A stretch of 13,241 nucleotides of DNA, from assembly GCA_900766495.1 (NCBI GenBank), contig CAAFVM010000020.1, positions 1-13,241 of the forward strand, given 5' to 3'. Source of the stretch: Clostridia bacterium (GTDB lineage: Bacteria; Bacillota; Clostridia; Christensenellales; Borkfalkiaceae). Position numbers and translations under genes: made by a program. Positions 6,883 to 13,241 of this stretch are shown here, piece after piece; within the stretch, counting starts at the first letter, position 1; each line of letters begins with the position of its first letter. A model generated the notes under the pieces. That model ran no database searches. It worked only from the letters and a program-made list of their open reading frames with translations, and had not been told where the DNA came from.

Positions 6883-9303
6883 TCAAACTCCTTTTGCGTG
6901 AGCCGCCATTTTTTCGGCGCTCGGCGATTGCCCCAGCGTAGAATTATCGGTAAACACGAAGCGGAAAGGCTCGTAACCGGTAACTATGGTAACGGTTTTA
7001 AGCATCATATTGTAATACTGCCTTGCCCCCTCGCCCGCGCTCATATTCAGGTAGGTTTCCATAATATCCACCGTAGCGGCGGGTTTCATGTTGGTGCGGT
7101 AAACGTAATCGTCGGCAAACTCCACGGTCGAATAATTGAACCCTCCGCCGTAATACGCAACGGGAATATTCGTGTATTGCGCGTCGCCGCGGCTATAACT
7201 TACGCTGCGTTTCTGCGCCTCTTTTTTCACAAGATTTTTAAGCGGGAAAATAAAGTCGATATTTATATTGTATTTGCTCGGATCTGCCCCTCCGGCAATG
7301 CCGCCCAAACCGCCGCTTCCCGAAAGTTCTTTAAGCACCGTGGAAATATTTTCGTTTATAAGCCCCGAAATATCCATCGTTTCGAAATTTTTATAATCGT
7401 AAAACGCGGTATCGCCGCTCAAAAGCACTTTAACCGGATAACTCGTGCCGGAAATTTGCTCGGGCGGATCGGGAATAAGGGGTTTTTGCTCGGGTCCGCT
7501 GAACGACGAAAACATTTTGGTGATTTGCGACGGTATTTTAGAGTAAAGAAACGGTCCGTTAAACAGCGATTCAAACACTATCGACGATATTCCGCTATCG
7601 TAAAACTGACAGTTTTTAAACTCGGTATTGCCTTTGAATTCGGTTTTCACCGATTCGTCGCCGAGCGCGTTTTGCATATTGCGAAGCGCGGTTTTATAAT
7701 TTTCAAGCTTTTCTTTCGGAATATTACCGAGGTATTCGGTCATTAAAACGTCGCCTTTTCCGTCCTCTTTCATATAATCGGAAAGTTTTGCGCTGAACGT
7801 TTCGCCCGAAGAGTTAGAAAGGCTTTTAACCGCGTTGCCGTCGGGCTTGGAATACTCGTTCGCGCCGGTAGTGAACAAAAAGTTCTGCGCATGCATCAAC
7901 AGGCAGTTGTCAACGGTAAAATTATAAGAAGAAAAGCTTCTTAACACGTTTTTGCCGTTTGAAAGAGTGCAGTTTTTAAGCGTTATATTATTGCCGTCGG
8001 CTTCCACCGCGGTGCCAACCGTTTCAAGCTTTTTAAGGCTGTTCACGTCGTCGCAGTTCTTAATTATAACGTCGTTCACGGCAATGCCGTCGCCGTCGAT
8101 ATAAAAGCCCGCATTGTCCTGCCCGTAGGCGGTTATAAGAGCCATTCCGTTGGGGTCGCCCAGCGTATAGAACGGAAGCGGACCGCGGAAAAGATTATCG
8201 GACGTGAGAACGGGAACTTCCTGCCCGTCGCCGGTGGTAACCGTTTCGTAAGGATAGGTTAAATTGTGAAAATTTATAGTGTAACCGTTGCCGTAAAAAT
8301 CTTTTTGCACCCGTATGCCGGTTTTCACAACGTCGGATATGGGCGAAAATCTGGTATCGGTTTTGGTAAACTCGTTCCACTTATCTATATATTCGTGGTT
8401 GTATTTGGTTTTGAAAGAATATATTTCCGACGAGAACGTATATTTGCCGTTCGCGCCTTTACTGCCGAACGAGGTAACGTTGTTTTCTTTGCCGAGTTCG
8501 GTTTTTAAATACGATTCCGATTGAAACGACTTGCGCAAAACGACTATTTCGCCATTTTTCGAGCGGTTCGTGCAGTTAAGCAGTTGTTCGTAGTTATAAA
8601 CGTTTACGCCGCCCTCAACCACCTTAAAAGCCGCTTTATAAGGCGAAACGCCATCGGCTTCCACCTTAAACGAAACAAAGGCGTCGCCCGCCGATTTGAC
8701 GGTTACCTCGCAGGTAGCTTCGTCGAATTCAATATTGTCGGAAAACTCGTATTCCAAAGCGTCTTTAAGTTCTTTGGGTTGGGTTGTAACGTTCAATTTA
8801 AACTTTGCCGCCGAAAGGTTGCCGCCGCCGTCCATATCGTATTGCCCGTAATAAACGTTGGGGTCGTAGTTCGCGCCCGACGGCTTTATTTCCGACTGCG
8901 CGATTATAACCCCTTGGTCGTAAATAATAGCTTCGAGCTTGCGGCTCACGTTTCCCTTTCGATTGGAGCAAACAAGATTTACCGCGCCCACGCCGAGCGT
9001 TTTAAGATAGTAACCGTCGGTTTTCTGCTCGATTTCGGCAAGCGGTTCGCCCCCCGAATTATCTTCCACCCGCCATACGAGTTCGTTGCCCTCGGCTATG
9101 GTGTAATTGCGCTGATTCACGCCGGTTGCGTTTAATTTGTACCCCTCGTCGCGCAGTTTAAAGGCTTCGGGGTCGCCGTAATCCCAGGCGATGCCCGAAA
9201 TATCAACGTCCACGTAAACGTAGGTGGCGTTTATGGTAACCGTGGTTAGAACCGAAAACAAAAACGGTATAATAAGCAAAACCGCAAGATTTTTCTTTTT
9301 CAT
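6883..9303 (-). CDS. large secreted protein with Ig-like and beta-helix regions
   Basis: This 806-residue extracellular protein is of unknown function. A signal peptide ends near TINA (about residue 26), with no lipobox and no LPXTG sorting motif, so how it stays at the surface is unclear; the leader could remain as an anchor. Two bacterial Ig-like stretches are suggested at about 50-130 and 165-230. From about 233 the pattern fits a pectate-lyase-like right-handed beta-helix: NVYNYEQLLNCTN (234-246), then FYGNGYTINFHNL (336-348), and rungs with Asn-Cys turns at IIKNC (413-417), ITLKNC (440-445), FTVDNC (462-467) and TEFKNC (560-565). No enzyme active site was identified. A helical insert (about 503-550), a Pro-rich stretch (603-618) and a Gly-rich loop (661-672) precede a C-terminal region I do not recognise. 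It follows the permease gene with a one-base overlap (TGATG). It could be assembled by, or work with, the ABC exporter. Confidence 0.85.
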   Translation of the reverse strand: MKKKNLAVLLIIPFLFSVLTTVTINATYVYVDVDISGIAWDYGDPEAFKLRDEGYKLNATGVNQRNYTIAEGNELVWRVEDNSGGEPLAEIEQKTDGYYLKTLGVGAVNLVCSNRKGNVSRKLEAIIYDQGVIIAQSEIKPSGANYDPNVYYGQYDMDGGGNLSAAKFKLNVTTQPKELKDALEYEFSDNIEFDEATCEVTVKSAGDAFVSFKVEADGVSPYKAAFKVVEGGVNVYNYEQLLNCTNRSKNGEIVVLRKSFQSESYLKTELGKENNVTSFGSKGANGKYTFSSEIYSFKTKYNHEYIDKWNEFTKTDTRFSPISDVVKTGIRVQKDFYGNGYTINFHNLTYPYETVTTGDGQEVPVLTSDNLFRGPLPFYTLGDPNGMALITAYGQDNAGFYIDGDGIAVNDVIIKNCDDVNSLKKLETVGTAVEADGNNITLKNCTLSNGKNVLRSFSSYNFTVDNCLLMHAQNFLFTTGANEYSKPDGNAVKSLSNSSGETFSAKLSDYMKEDGKGDVLMTEYLGNIPKEKLENYKTALRNMQNALGDESVKTEFKGNTEFKNCQFYDSGISSIVFESLFNGPFLYSKIPSQITKMFSSFSGPEQKPLIPDPPEQISGTSYPVKVLLSGDTAFYDYKNFETMDISGLINENISTVLKELSGSGGLGGIAGGADPSKYNINIDFIFPLKNLVKKEAQKRSVSYSRGDAQYTNIPVAYYGGGFNYSTVEFADDYVYRTNMKPAATVDIMETYLNMSAGEGARQYYNMMLKTVTIVTGYEPFRFVFTDNSTLGQSPSAEKMAAHAKGV
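6888..6895 (-). promoter_or_regulatory. ribosome binding site fixing the lipoprotein start at 6880
   Basis: AAAAGGAG on the minus strand, 7 nt before the ATG at 6880-6878, lies inside the end of the beta-helix gene. It rules out the TTG at 6886-6884, which would leave a spacing of one base. Confidence 0.85.
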
Positions 9304-10895
9304 CAGTTTATCGCCTCCAGTTCGAGGAACAACCGCCCCGATTTTTTATAAACGATAAACGCGCCCGCCGCCGCCAGCGCCAGATAAAGCGCCGAGCCTA
9401 TGGCAAAGCAAACGTATGGGTTAACTCCAAAGTAAGAAAGCACCGCCGAAATTACGGCGAACAGCACCGGCATAAGGTAAGAAACCGCCGACGAGAACAA
9501 GGTTTTTCTGGCTTTCGCACGCCTTATTTTAAGTTCTTCGTAAAGCGAGGCTTCGTCGTATAACGCCAGCGCGCACCCGCCGAGAAGCAGGCAGAACGCC
9601 GCCGACGCAAAGCCCAAAACGCCCGCAGCAATAAGCACTATAACCGAAATTAAAAGCGATATAAACGACAGCGCGAACGGCAATCCCGCTTTAATTATTA
9701 ACTGCAAGTGCAAATTTACGGGCATGGTCTTCATGTTTTTAACCGTTTTTTCTTCCATAGAAATAAAACGATTCGCGCCGCCGGCTATGGTAGTTGAAAA
9801 AATCATAACGAAAAACGCGTCGATAAAAGCCACGAACCCGGGAATAAAATTCGAGTAATATAGCATAGTTCCCGAATTGAACGTGGCGTTAACCGATTTT
9901 AACACCATGCACAGCAAAAAGGGTTGCACTATTATAAGCCCGGTGTATGAAAAAATATTTTCGGAATCGCCGAAAATAAGCGAGAGTTCTTTTTTTATAA
10001 GCGCCTGTTTAACGCTTAAACTTTTAAGATTTCTTTCTTTGTTTTTTCTTTTTAACGAAAAATTCACGTTGCGCACGTAGTTATAAGAAAAAACCGTGTA
10101 AACCACGCCCGCCGCGAAAATAAACGAAGCTATTAGCAAATACATTAAAAGCGACGAGCCTTTTTTCCATATAAACACGCTTAACAGCGAGTTCACGGGG
10201 AACGCCCATTCTTTGAATTTTTCAAGTTTCGCCATGTTTTCCGAGGTAAAAAGCCCCGCCATTCCGTTGTGTGCCACAAGATTTACGAATATTTCGAGCA
10301 CCACCGAATAAGCGTAGGCAAGCCCCGCCATAACTACCGAGGCGATTATTAGCTTAATAATAGGGTGATTTTTAAGCGCGCACGAAATAAGATAAACGGG
10401 GTAAACCGCCAAAAGCGCCACGCCCGCTTCGGTTATGAACGACAACGCGGGGTAAAACAGCGCGGTAAAATAAAACAGCGGAGGCATACCCTCGCTCACG
10501 CCGTAAGCGATGAACAAAGGATATTCGAAAACCAGCGCCGCCGCGGTTTGAACCAGAAACAAAAGCACCAGTTTAGAAGCTATAATCTGCCCGCTTTGCA
10601 CGGGGCGGTTGGATAAAAGCTCTACGTCCTTGGGGTCAAAAAACAATTTTTTAGCCGAAATTACGCACGAAACGGTTAAAAGAATGGTTATAACAAACAA
10701 AAACACACATAAAAACGATTCTTTCGCGCCCGCAACGTTGCCTATCTTGTTTATTATTCCGCGGAAAACAAACCACTCCACGGCAACGAAGCAGCCCAGA
10801 AACAGCGCCACGAAAACCGCGGATATTATTCTTTCGGAAAGTTTCGCGCTTCCCGCAAACATCAGTTTGAAATCCTTTAACAGCAAGTTCAGCAT
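9303..10895 (-). CDS. ABC-2-like exporter permease with internal duplication
   Basis: This 530-residue integral membrane protein has about 12 hydrophobic helices (roughly from 22 to 517) and no enzyme domain. Two halves look related. The N-terminal LLLKDFKLMFAGS (4-16) matches the pattern of ALIKKELSLIFGD (298-310). DVELLSNRPVQSGQIIASKL (90-109) matches TVKNMKTMPVNLHLQLIIKA (384-403). Each half would supply one transmembrane unit, so one polypeptide may pair with an ATPase dimer. This fits the large ABC-2-like permeases of Bacillota whose substrates are mostly unknown. It starts 3 nt after the ATPase gene; a modest GGGG lies upstream of its ATG. It probably moves a lipid, a peptide or a surface polymer, or helps place the two secreted proteins encoded after it (inference). 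Those proteins carry Sec-type signals, so export by this pump is not required. Confidence 0.85.
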   Translation of the reverse strand: MLNLLLKDFKLMFAGSAKLSERIISAVFVALFLGCFVAVEWFVFRGIINKIGNVAGAKESFLCVFLFVITILLTVSCVISAKKLFFDPKDVELLSNRPVQSGQIIASKLVLLFLVQTAAALVFEYPLFIAYGVSEGMPPLFYFTALFYPALSFITEAGVALLAVYPVYLISCALKNHPIIKLIIASVVMAGLAYAYSVVLEIFVNLVAHNGMAGLFTSENMAKLEKFKEWAFPVNSLLSVFIWKKGSSLLMYLLIASFIFAAGVVYTVFSYNYVRNVNFSLKRKNKERNLKSLSVKQALIKKELSLIFGDSENIFSYTGLIIVQPFLLCMVLKSVNATFNSGTMLYYSNFIPGFVAFIDAFFVMIFSTTIAGGANRFISMEEKTVKNMKTMPVNLHLQLIIKAGLPFALSFISLLISVIVLIAAGVLGFASAAFCLLLGGCALALYDEASLYEELKIRRAKARKTLFSSAVSYLMPVLFAVISAVLSYFGVNPYVCFAIGSALYLALAAAGAFIVYKKSGRLFLELEAIN

Positions 10896-10898
10896 GGC

Positions 10899-11660
10899 TT
10901 ATTCCCCGTACGTTTCAACGAACAGCTTGCCCAGTTGCAACCTGCGGTTAGGTTCTTTATTCAAATCGTATAACGCGGCTACCACGCCGTCGTTCACTAT
11001 AGCCACTCTGTCGCAAATGCGGCTTACGAGTTCTATATTGTGCGAGGTTACGAACACGGTTTTGCCGTGGTCGGCGTATTCGCGCATCATTTTTTTAAGT
11101 TCTTCCACAGCCATTACGTCAAGCCCCACGGTCGGCTCGTCCAACACCCATATATCGGGATTAAACAGCAAGCTCGCCGCCAGGCAAAGCTTTTGCTTCA
11201 TACCGTGAGAATACTCGGATATGCGGTTTTTAAGCTCTTTTAAGTCGAGTTTAAGCCGACCGCACAAATAGGAGTAATTTTTTATAAACTCGCCCTCCGA
11301 TATTTTGTAAATGCCCGCTATAAATTCAAGATAGTCGTAGCCGGTCATGACTTCGTAGCACGACGGTTCGCTTGCCACATAGCCGAAACGGCTTTTCGCT
11401 TCGAGCGGTTGTTTAACTATATCAAACCCGTCGATTAATATGCGCCCGCTCTGAAATTGTTTGGCGCCTATCATACAGTCGATTGTGGTTGACTTACCTA
11501 TTCCGTTTCGCCCTATAAACCCGAAAAGTTCGCCGGGATAAACCTTTAAGTTAAGCCCTTTCAAAACCTGTTTATCGCCGTAAGCTTTGTGCAAGTCCTC
11601 TATTAAAATCGACGGTTTTTTCTCGGTTTCGGCTTGATTTACCGTGCGTTCTTCACTCAT
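10899..11660 (-). CDS. ABC transporter ATPase (exporter type)
   Basis: This is the 253-residue cytoplasmic nucleotide-binding subunit for the permease encoded next to it. I take the ATG at 11660, since AAGGAG lies 6 nt upstream and the ATG forms an ATGA overlap with the preceding gene; a start at 11687 would add nine residues. Walker A is GRNGIGKST (50-58), the signature is SHGMK (151-155) in place of LSGGQ, Walker B is WVLDEP (171-176) and the switch His is H207 (TSHN). The Q-loop position reads GYVASEP (93-99), with Ser where Gln is usual. Drug- and antibiotic-type exporters of the ABC-2 class (CcmA-like) have this layout and length. The C-terminal tail is short. Loss of the Q-loop Gln is seen in some exporters but may change the coupling to the permease. 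Confidence 0.93.
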   Translation of the reverse strand: MSEERTVNQAETEKKPSILIEDLHKAYGDKQVLKGLNLKVYPGELFGFIGRNGIGKSTTIDCMIGAKQFQSGRILIDGFDIVKQPLEAKSRFGYVASEPSCYEVMTGYDYLEFIAGIYKISEGEFIKNYSYLCGRLKLDLKELKNRISEYSHGMKQKLCLAASLLFNPDIWVLDEPTVGLDVMAVEELKKMMREYADHGKTVFVTSHNIELVSRICDRVAIVNDGVVAALYDLNKEPNRRLQLGKLFVETYGE

Positions 11661-12937
11661 ACCCCTCTCCTTAATTTGCAAATCCATATGGCGCTTTCGC
11701 CCGCGGCGTTACGGGTAAACGCATATTGCGTGCCGCAGTTCGGGCAGGAAAAAACGCCGTCGTTTTCGTAAACGCCGCTTACGCCGCACGCGGGGCAATA
11801 TTTTTTATACGCCGAAGAATCGGCAAGCACAAGTCTGATTTTGCCGCTTAACCACGAATAAATCATTTCTTCTTCGGTTTCGCCCGAGCGCGACAGCACC
11901 TCGCCCGTCGCTCCGTCTTTAAGCGACCACACGCTTAAAACTTCGATCGAGCAAAAAGCCTTACCCTCGTCGCTTGCGAAAAACTCGGCGGCTTCGTCGA
12001 TATGCTGCTCTCCGCCCGTGAAAAGTATGTGCAATGCCGATTTTTTGCAGGCTTTCTGCAACGTTTCTAAAATTACTTTGCCCTTTTGGTTGAAGTCGAA
12101 AGTCAATAAAAATTCCTGATTTTCGGCTTTATATTCGTTTGCGTTTTCGCCCGCGCCAAAATCAAAGCCGAGTTTTTTAAGCGCTTTCAGAATATAAATT
12201 TTCGTAAGCGAAAGCATATCTTCGGCTTCTTCGCCCTCGCTTTGATATTTTAAAAATCCGTTATAAAACTTAAAGCAGGCTCGATATTTTAAATCTTTAA
12301 GCAAGATGTTCGTGGGCGCTATTCTGCCCTTTAACGGCTTTTCTTTGCCCACTATTTTATAAAAATCGGTGTTTTTTAAATAAGAAACGCGCTTTTCTAT
12401 GTCGCGCGCGAAATCGAGAGCTTTGCCCGCCTCGCCCGCGCTTAACTGCGTGGTGTTTTCGCCTATACGCGGCAAACGCTCGCCGTATACGCGTTTGAGT
12501 TCGGTAATCTCTTTGCTTATAAGATTGATTAAAAGCACTATAAATCTGTTTTCGTAAATGCAGATTTCGTCTTCGTTGCGGAAATAATACAGCTCCTCGG
12601 GCACCATTTTAAGCCCGCGCCTTTTCCATAAACTGCCGTCGCGGCAAACGCGGGTGAAATCGTCGGTGGAAAGTTGACCAGCTTGCTCGATACGGGCAAA
12701 AAACTCTTCGCGCTTGGTTGAAACGTGCGGTTTTGCCACGATTGACGATATTATGCCGAGCAGAGAAAGAACTTCTTTGAAATACGCGCAGTCGTCTTCG
12801 TATGAAATTTTTTGCAACGAAAAATCGCCCGCGCTTTCCGCATGGGAATAAGCGCCGACCAAGCCGCCGTTTAACGAAACGAATTCGTCCGCGGCGCGCG
12901 CGTTGCTTTTAAATTGAAGCTGTCTGTTCGTAATCAT
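11657..12937 (-). CDS. unrecognised zinc-ribbon protein, DUF2357/McrC-associated-like
   Basis: This 426-residue soluble protein has no signal peptide. Its middle (about 95-250) carries patterns like those in DUF2357 proteins, which often occur with McrB-type or PD-(D/E)XK nuclease parts: ICIYENRFIVLLINLI (125-140) and PTNILLKDLKYRACFKFYNG (208-227). I see no nuclease motif after it. The C-terminus instead has a zinc ribbon, CPAC (381-384) and CPNC (398-401). The region between, about 270-370, is alpha/beta in character and unassigned. The ATG has GAGG 6 nt upstream. The gene heads operon B and overlaps the ATPase gene by 4 nt (ATGA), so it is probably made in step with the exporter. It could be a regulator or an assembly factor. 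The DUF2357 likeness is from remembered motif patterns, and I hold it at about even odds. Confidence 0.8.
   Translation of the reverse strand: MITNRQLQFKSNARAADEFVSLNGGLVGAYSHAESAGDFSLQKISYEDDCAYFKEVLSLLGIISSIVAKPHVSTKREEFFARIEQAGQLSTDDFTRVCRDGSLWKRRGLKMVPEELYYFRNEDEICIYENRFIVLLINLISKEITELKRVYGERLPRIGENTTQLSAGEAGKALDFARDIEKRVSYLKNTDFYKIVGKEKPLKGRIAPTNILLKDLKYRACFKFYNGFLKYQSEGEEAEDMLSLTKIYILKALKKLGFDFGAGENANEYKAENQEFLLTFDFNQKGKVILETLQKACKKSALHILFTGGEQHIDEAAEFFASDEGKAFCSIEVLSVWSLKDGATGEVLSRSGETEEEMIYSWLSGKIRLVLADSSAYKKYCPACGVSGVYENDGVFSCPNCGTQYAFTRNAAGESAIWICKLRRGV
11667..11672 (-). promoter_or_regulatory. ribosome binding site fixing the ATPase start at 11660
   Basis: AAGGAG on the minus strand lies 6 nt before the ATG at 11660-11658 and inside the end of the upstream zinc-ribbon gene. 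It favours this start over the in-frame ATG at 11687. Confidence 0.8.
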
Positions 12938-13020
12938 ATTTTTCCTCTTCCCCGCGACGGGAGACGTTATTATCTTAACAAACTATATTGTTTTCCGTCG
13001 TTCCGGGCTTTTTATTTTAC
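12938..13020 (-). promoter_or_regulatory. leader region of operon B, promoter not resolved
   Basis: The five-gene operon should be transcribed from this 83-base stretch or from the repeats behind it. On the minus strand it is AT-rich and contains -10-like words (TAAAAT near 13019-13014, TATAGT near 12986-12981, GATAAT near 12975-12970), but none has a good -35 box at 16-18 bp. The best pairing is TCGACT, 16 bp before TAAAAT, which would place the -35 inside the dispersed repeat at 13021-13050. No riboswitch or leader peptide was recognised. Confidence 0.3.
12948..12961. repeat. TTCCCCGCGACGGG repeat, copy 1
   Basis: The 14-base word TTCCCCGCGACGGG recurs exactly at 13071-13084, 123 bases away, and in both places is preceded by CTTC- or TCTTC-like sequence and followed within a few bases by GTTATT or GTTATTAT. 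CCCG and CGGG can pair around a CGA loop. This copy lies just upstream of the operon B ribosome binding site. Confidence 0.6.
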
Positions 13021-13050
13021 TGTCATTCCGAGCGTAGTCGAGGAATCTCG
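13021..13050 (+). repeat. dispersed repeat, TGTCATTCCGAGCG type
   Basis: The stretch begins TGTCATTCCGAGCG and continues with TAGTCGAGGAATCTCG. The same first 14 bases return at 13197 and 13228. It belongs to the class of short TGTCATTCCGAGC... dispersed repeats found between genes in many bacteria (general knowledge). A small open frame runs through it, but its peptide (VIPSVVEESR) is the usual mistranslation of this repeat. Confidence 0.7.
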
Positions 13051-13070
13051 TGGAAACGAATTCTTTCTTC

Positions 13071-13085
13071 TTCCCCGCGACGGGG
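13071..13085. repeat. TTCCCCGCGACGGG repeat, copy 2
   Basis: This is the second exact copy of the 14-base word at 12948-12961. Here one more G makes a perfect 5-bp stem, CCCCG/CGGGG, around a CGA loop (13073-13085). No U tract follows. Confidence 0.6.
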
Positions 13086-13143
13086 TGTTATTGTTGTTTA
13101 GGTTCTGTTCCGCGAGGGCTAAGTAGTGCCGCTACTCAATCAC

Positions 13144-13189
13144 CGCTTCCGCGAGATGAAAGGCGGCGCTTCTCTTGCTCAACATGACA
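13144..13189 (-). repeat. 46-bp dispersed repeat, right copy (inverted)
   Basis: Read on the minus strand this matches 93-139 apart from two substitutions and one missing C. Its outer end, TGTCATGTTGAGC, faces the TGTCATTCCGAGC copy at 13197 across 7 bases, so the two can form a hairpin with a 3-base mismatched bulge. TTCCGCGAG at 13147-13155 recurs at 13108-13116. Confidence 0.75.
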
Positions 13190-13196
13190 CTCTTTC

Positions 13197-13210
13197 TGTC
13201 ATTCCGAGCG
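13197..13210 (+). repeat. TGTCATTCCGAGCG repeat, truncated copy
   Basis: This is an exact 14-base match to the start of the repeat at 13021. Only 17 bases separate it from another copy at 13228, so the usual body of the element is missing or replaced. Confidence 0.7.
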
Positions 13211-13227
13211 AGGCGTTCTCACCCACC

Positions 13228-13241
13228 TGTCATTCCGAGCG
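13228..13241 (+). repeat. TGTCATTCCGAGCG repeat, copy cut by window end
   Basis: This is another exact 14-base match to the repeat start at 13021 and 13197. It runs into the window end, so its length is unknown. Together with its neighbours it shows a tandem build-up of repeat ends next to operon B. Confidence 0.65.

Noticed and set aside
6898..7746. 282-residue open frame on the plus strand
   Set aside because: It lies antisense within the beta-helix protein gene and has a His/Arg/Phe-rich composition typical of a reversed reading. There is no ribosome binding site or family signal.
12914..13126. 70-residue open frame on the plus strand at the right edge
   Set aside because: It translates repeat sequence (VIPSVVEESR and two copies of LPRDG) and overlaps the start of the zinc-ribbon gene.
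13122..13136. Hairpin AGTAG...CTACT as a terminator or small RNA
   Set aside because: The stem is only 5 bp, no U tract follows, and it appears to be part of the extended dispersed repeat.
1..13241. CRISPR array or mobile element with transposase
   Set aside because: The repeats are few, unevenly spaced and in mixed orientation. There are no spacers of constant length, no cas genes, and no transposase or integrase anywhere in the window.

Overview
The window looks like chromosomal DNA from an uncultured member of the Bacillota (Clostridia-like, possibly gut Christensenellales; this placement is inference). Supporting signs are strong purine-rich Shine-Dalgarno sites (GGAGG or AAGGAG), Gram-positive style lipoproteins and secreted surface proteins, a YesM/YesN-type two-component pair beside a sugar-binding lipoprotein, intrinsic terminators with U tracts, and standard stop codon use including TGA. 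No rRNA, tRNA, CRISPR array, transposase or phage gene was seen. Eight genes lie on the minus strand and one on the plus strand. Long antisense open frames are shadows of these genes.

Layout. Bases 1-241 hold small dispersed repeats and the terminator of the first operon. Operon A (minus strand, 4585 to 242) encodes a YesN-type AraC-family response regulator, a YesM-type sensor kinase with an extracellular sensing domain, and an RbsB-like sugar-binding lipoprotein. The genes overlap by 4 and 14 nt. A promoter with TTGATA, a 17-bp spacer and an extended -10 lies at 4690-4718, and a terminator at 188-214 closes the unit. No permease or transport ATPase lies inside it, so it reads as a three-component nutrient sensor. 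Divergent from it, at 4856-5680 on the plus strand, is a lone MscS-family mechanosensitive channel with a consensus TATAAT promoter. A long hairpin at 5702-5744 can stop transcription from both sides.

Operon B (minus strand, 12937 to 5768) has five tightly packed genes: an unrecognised zinc-ribbon protein with a region resembling DUF2357/McrC-associated proteins, an ABC ATPase, a large internally duplicated ABC-2-like permease, an 806-residue secreted protein with Ig-like and beta-helix regions, and a 370-residue lipoprotein built from degenerate beta repeats, a short collagen-like stretch and a Listeria-Bacteroides-type C-terminal repeat. Every junction is between a 4-nt overlap and a 3-nt gap, so the five are probably translationally coupled and act together. 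The most economical reading is an envelope-located exporter with two dedicated extracellular partners and one cytoplasmic partner of unknown role. I do not know a described system with this composition; it is the best candidate for something new here.

Bases 12938-13241 are a mosaic of short dispersed repeats. One 46-47 bp element occurs in opposite orientation at both ends (93-139 and 13144-13189), so the two operons and the channel gene are bracketed by inverted copies of the same repeat.
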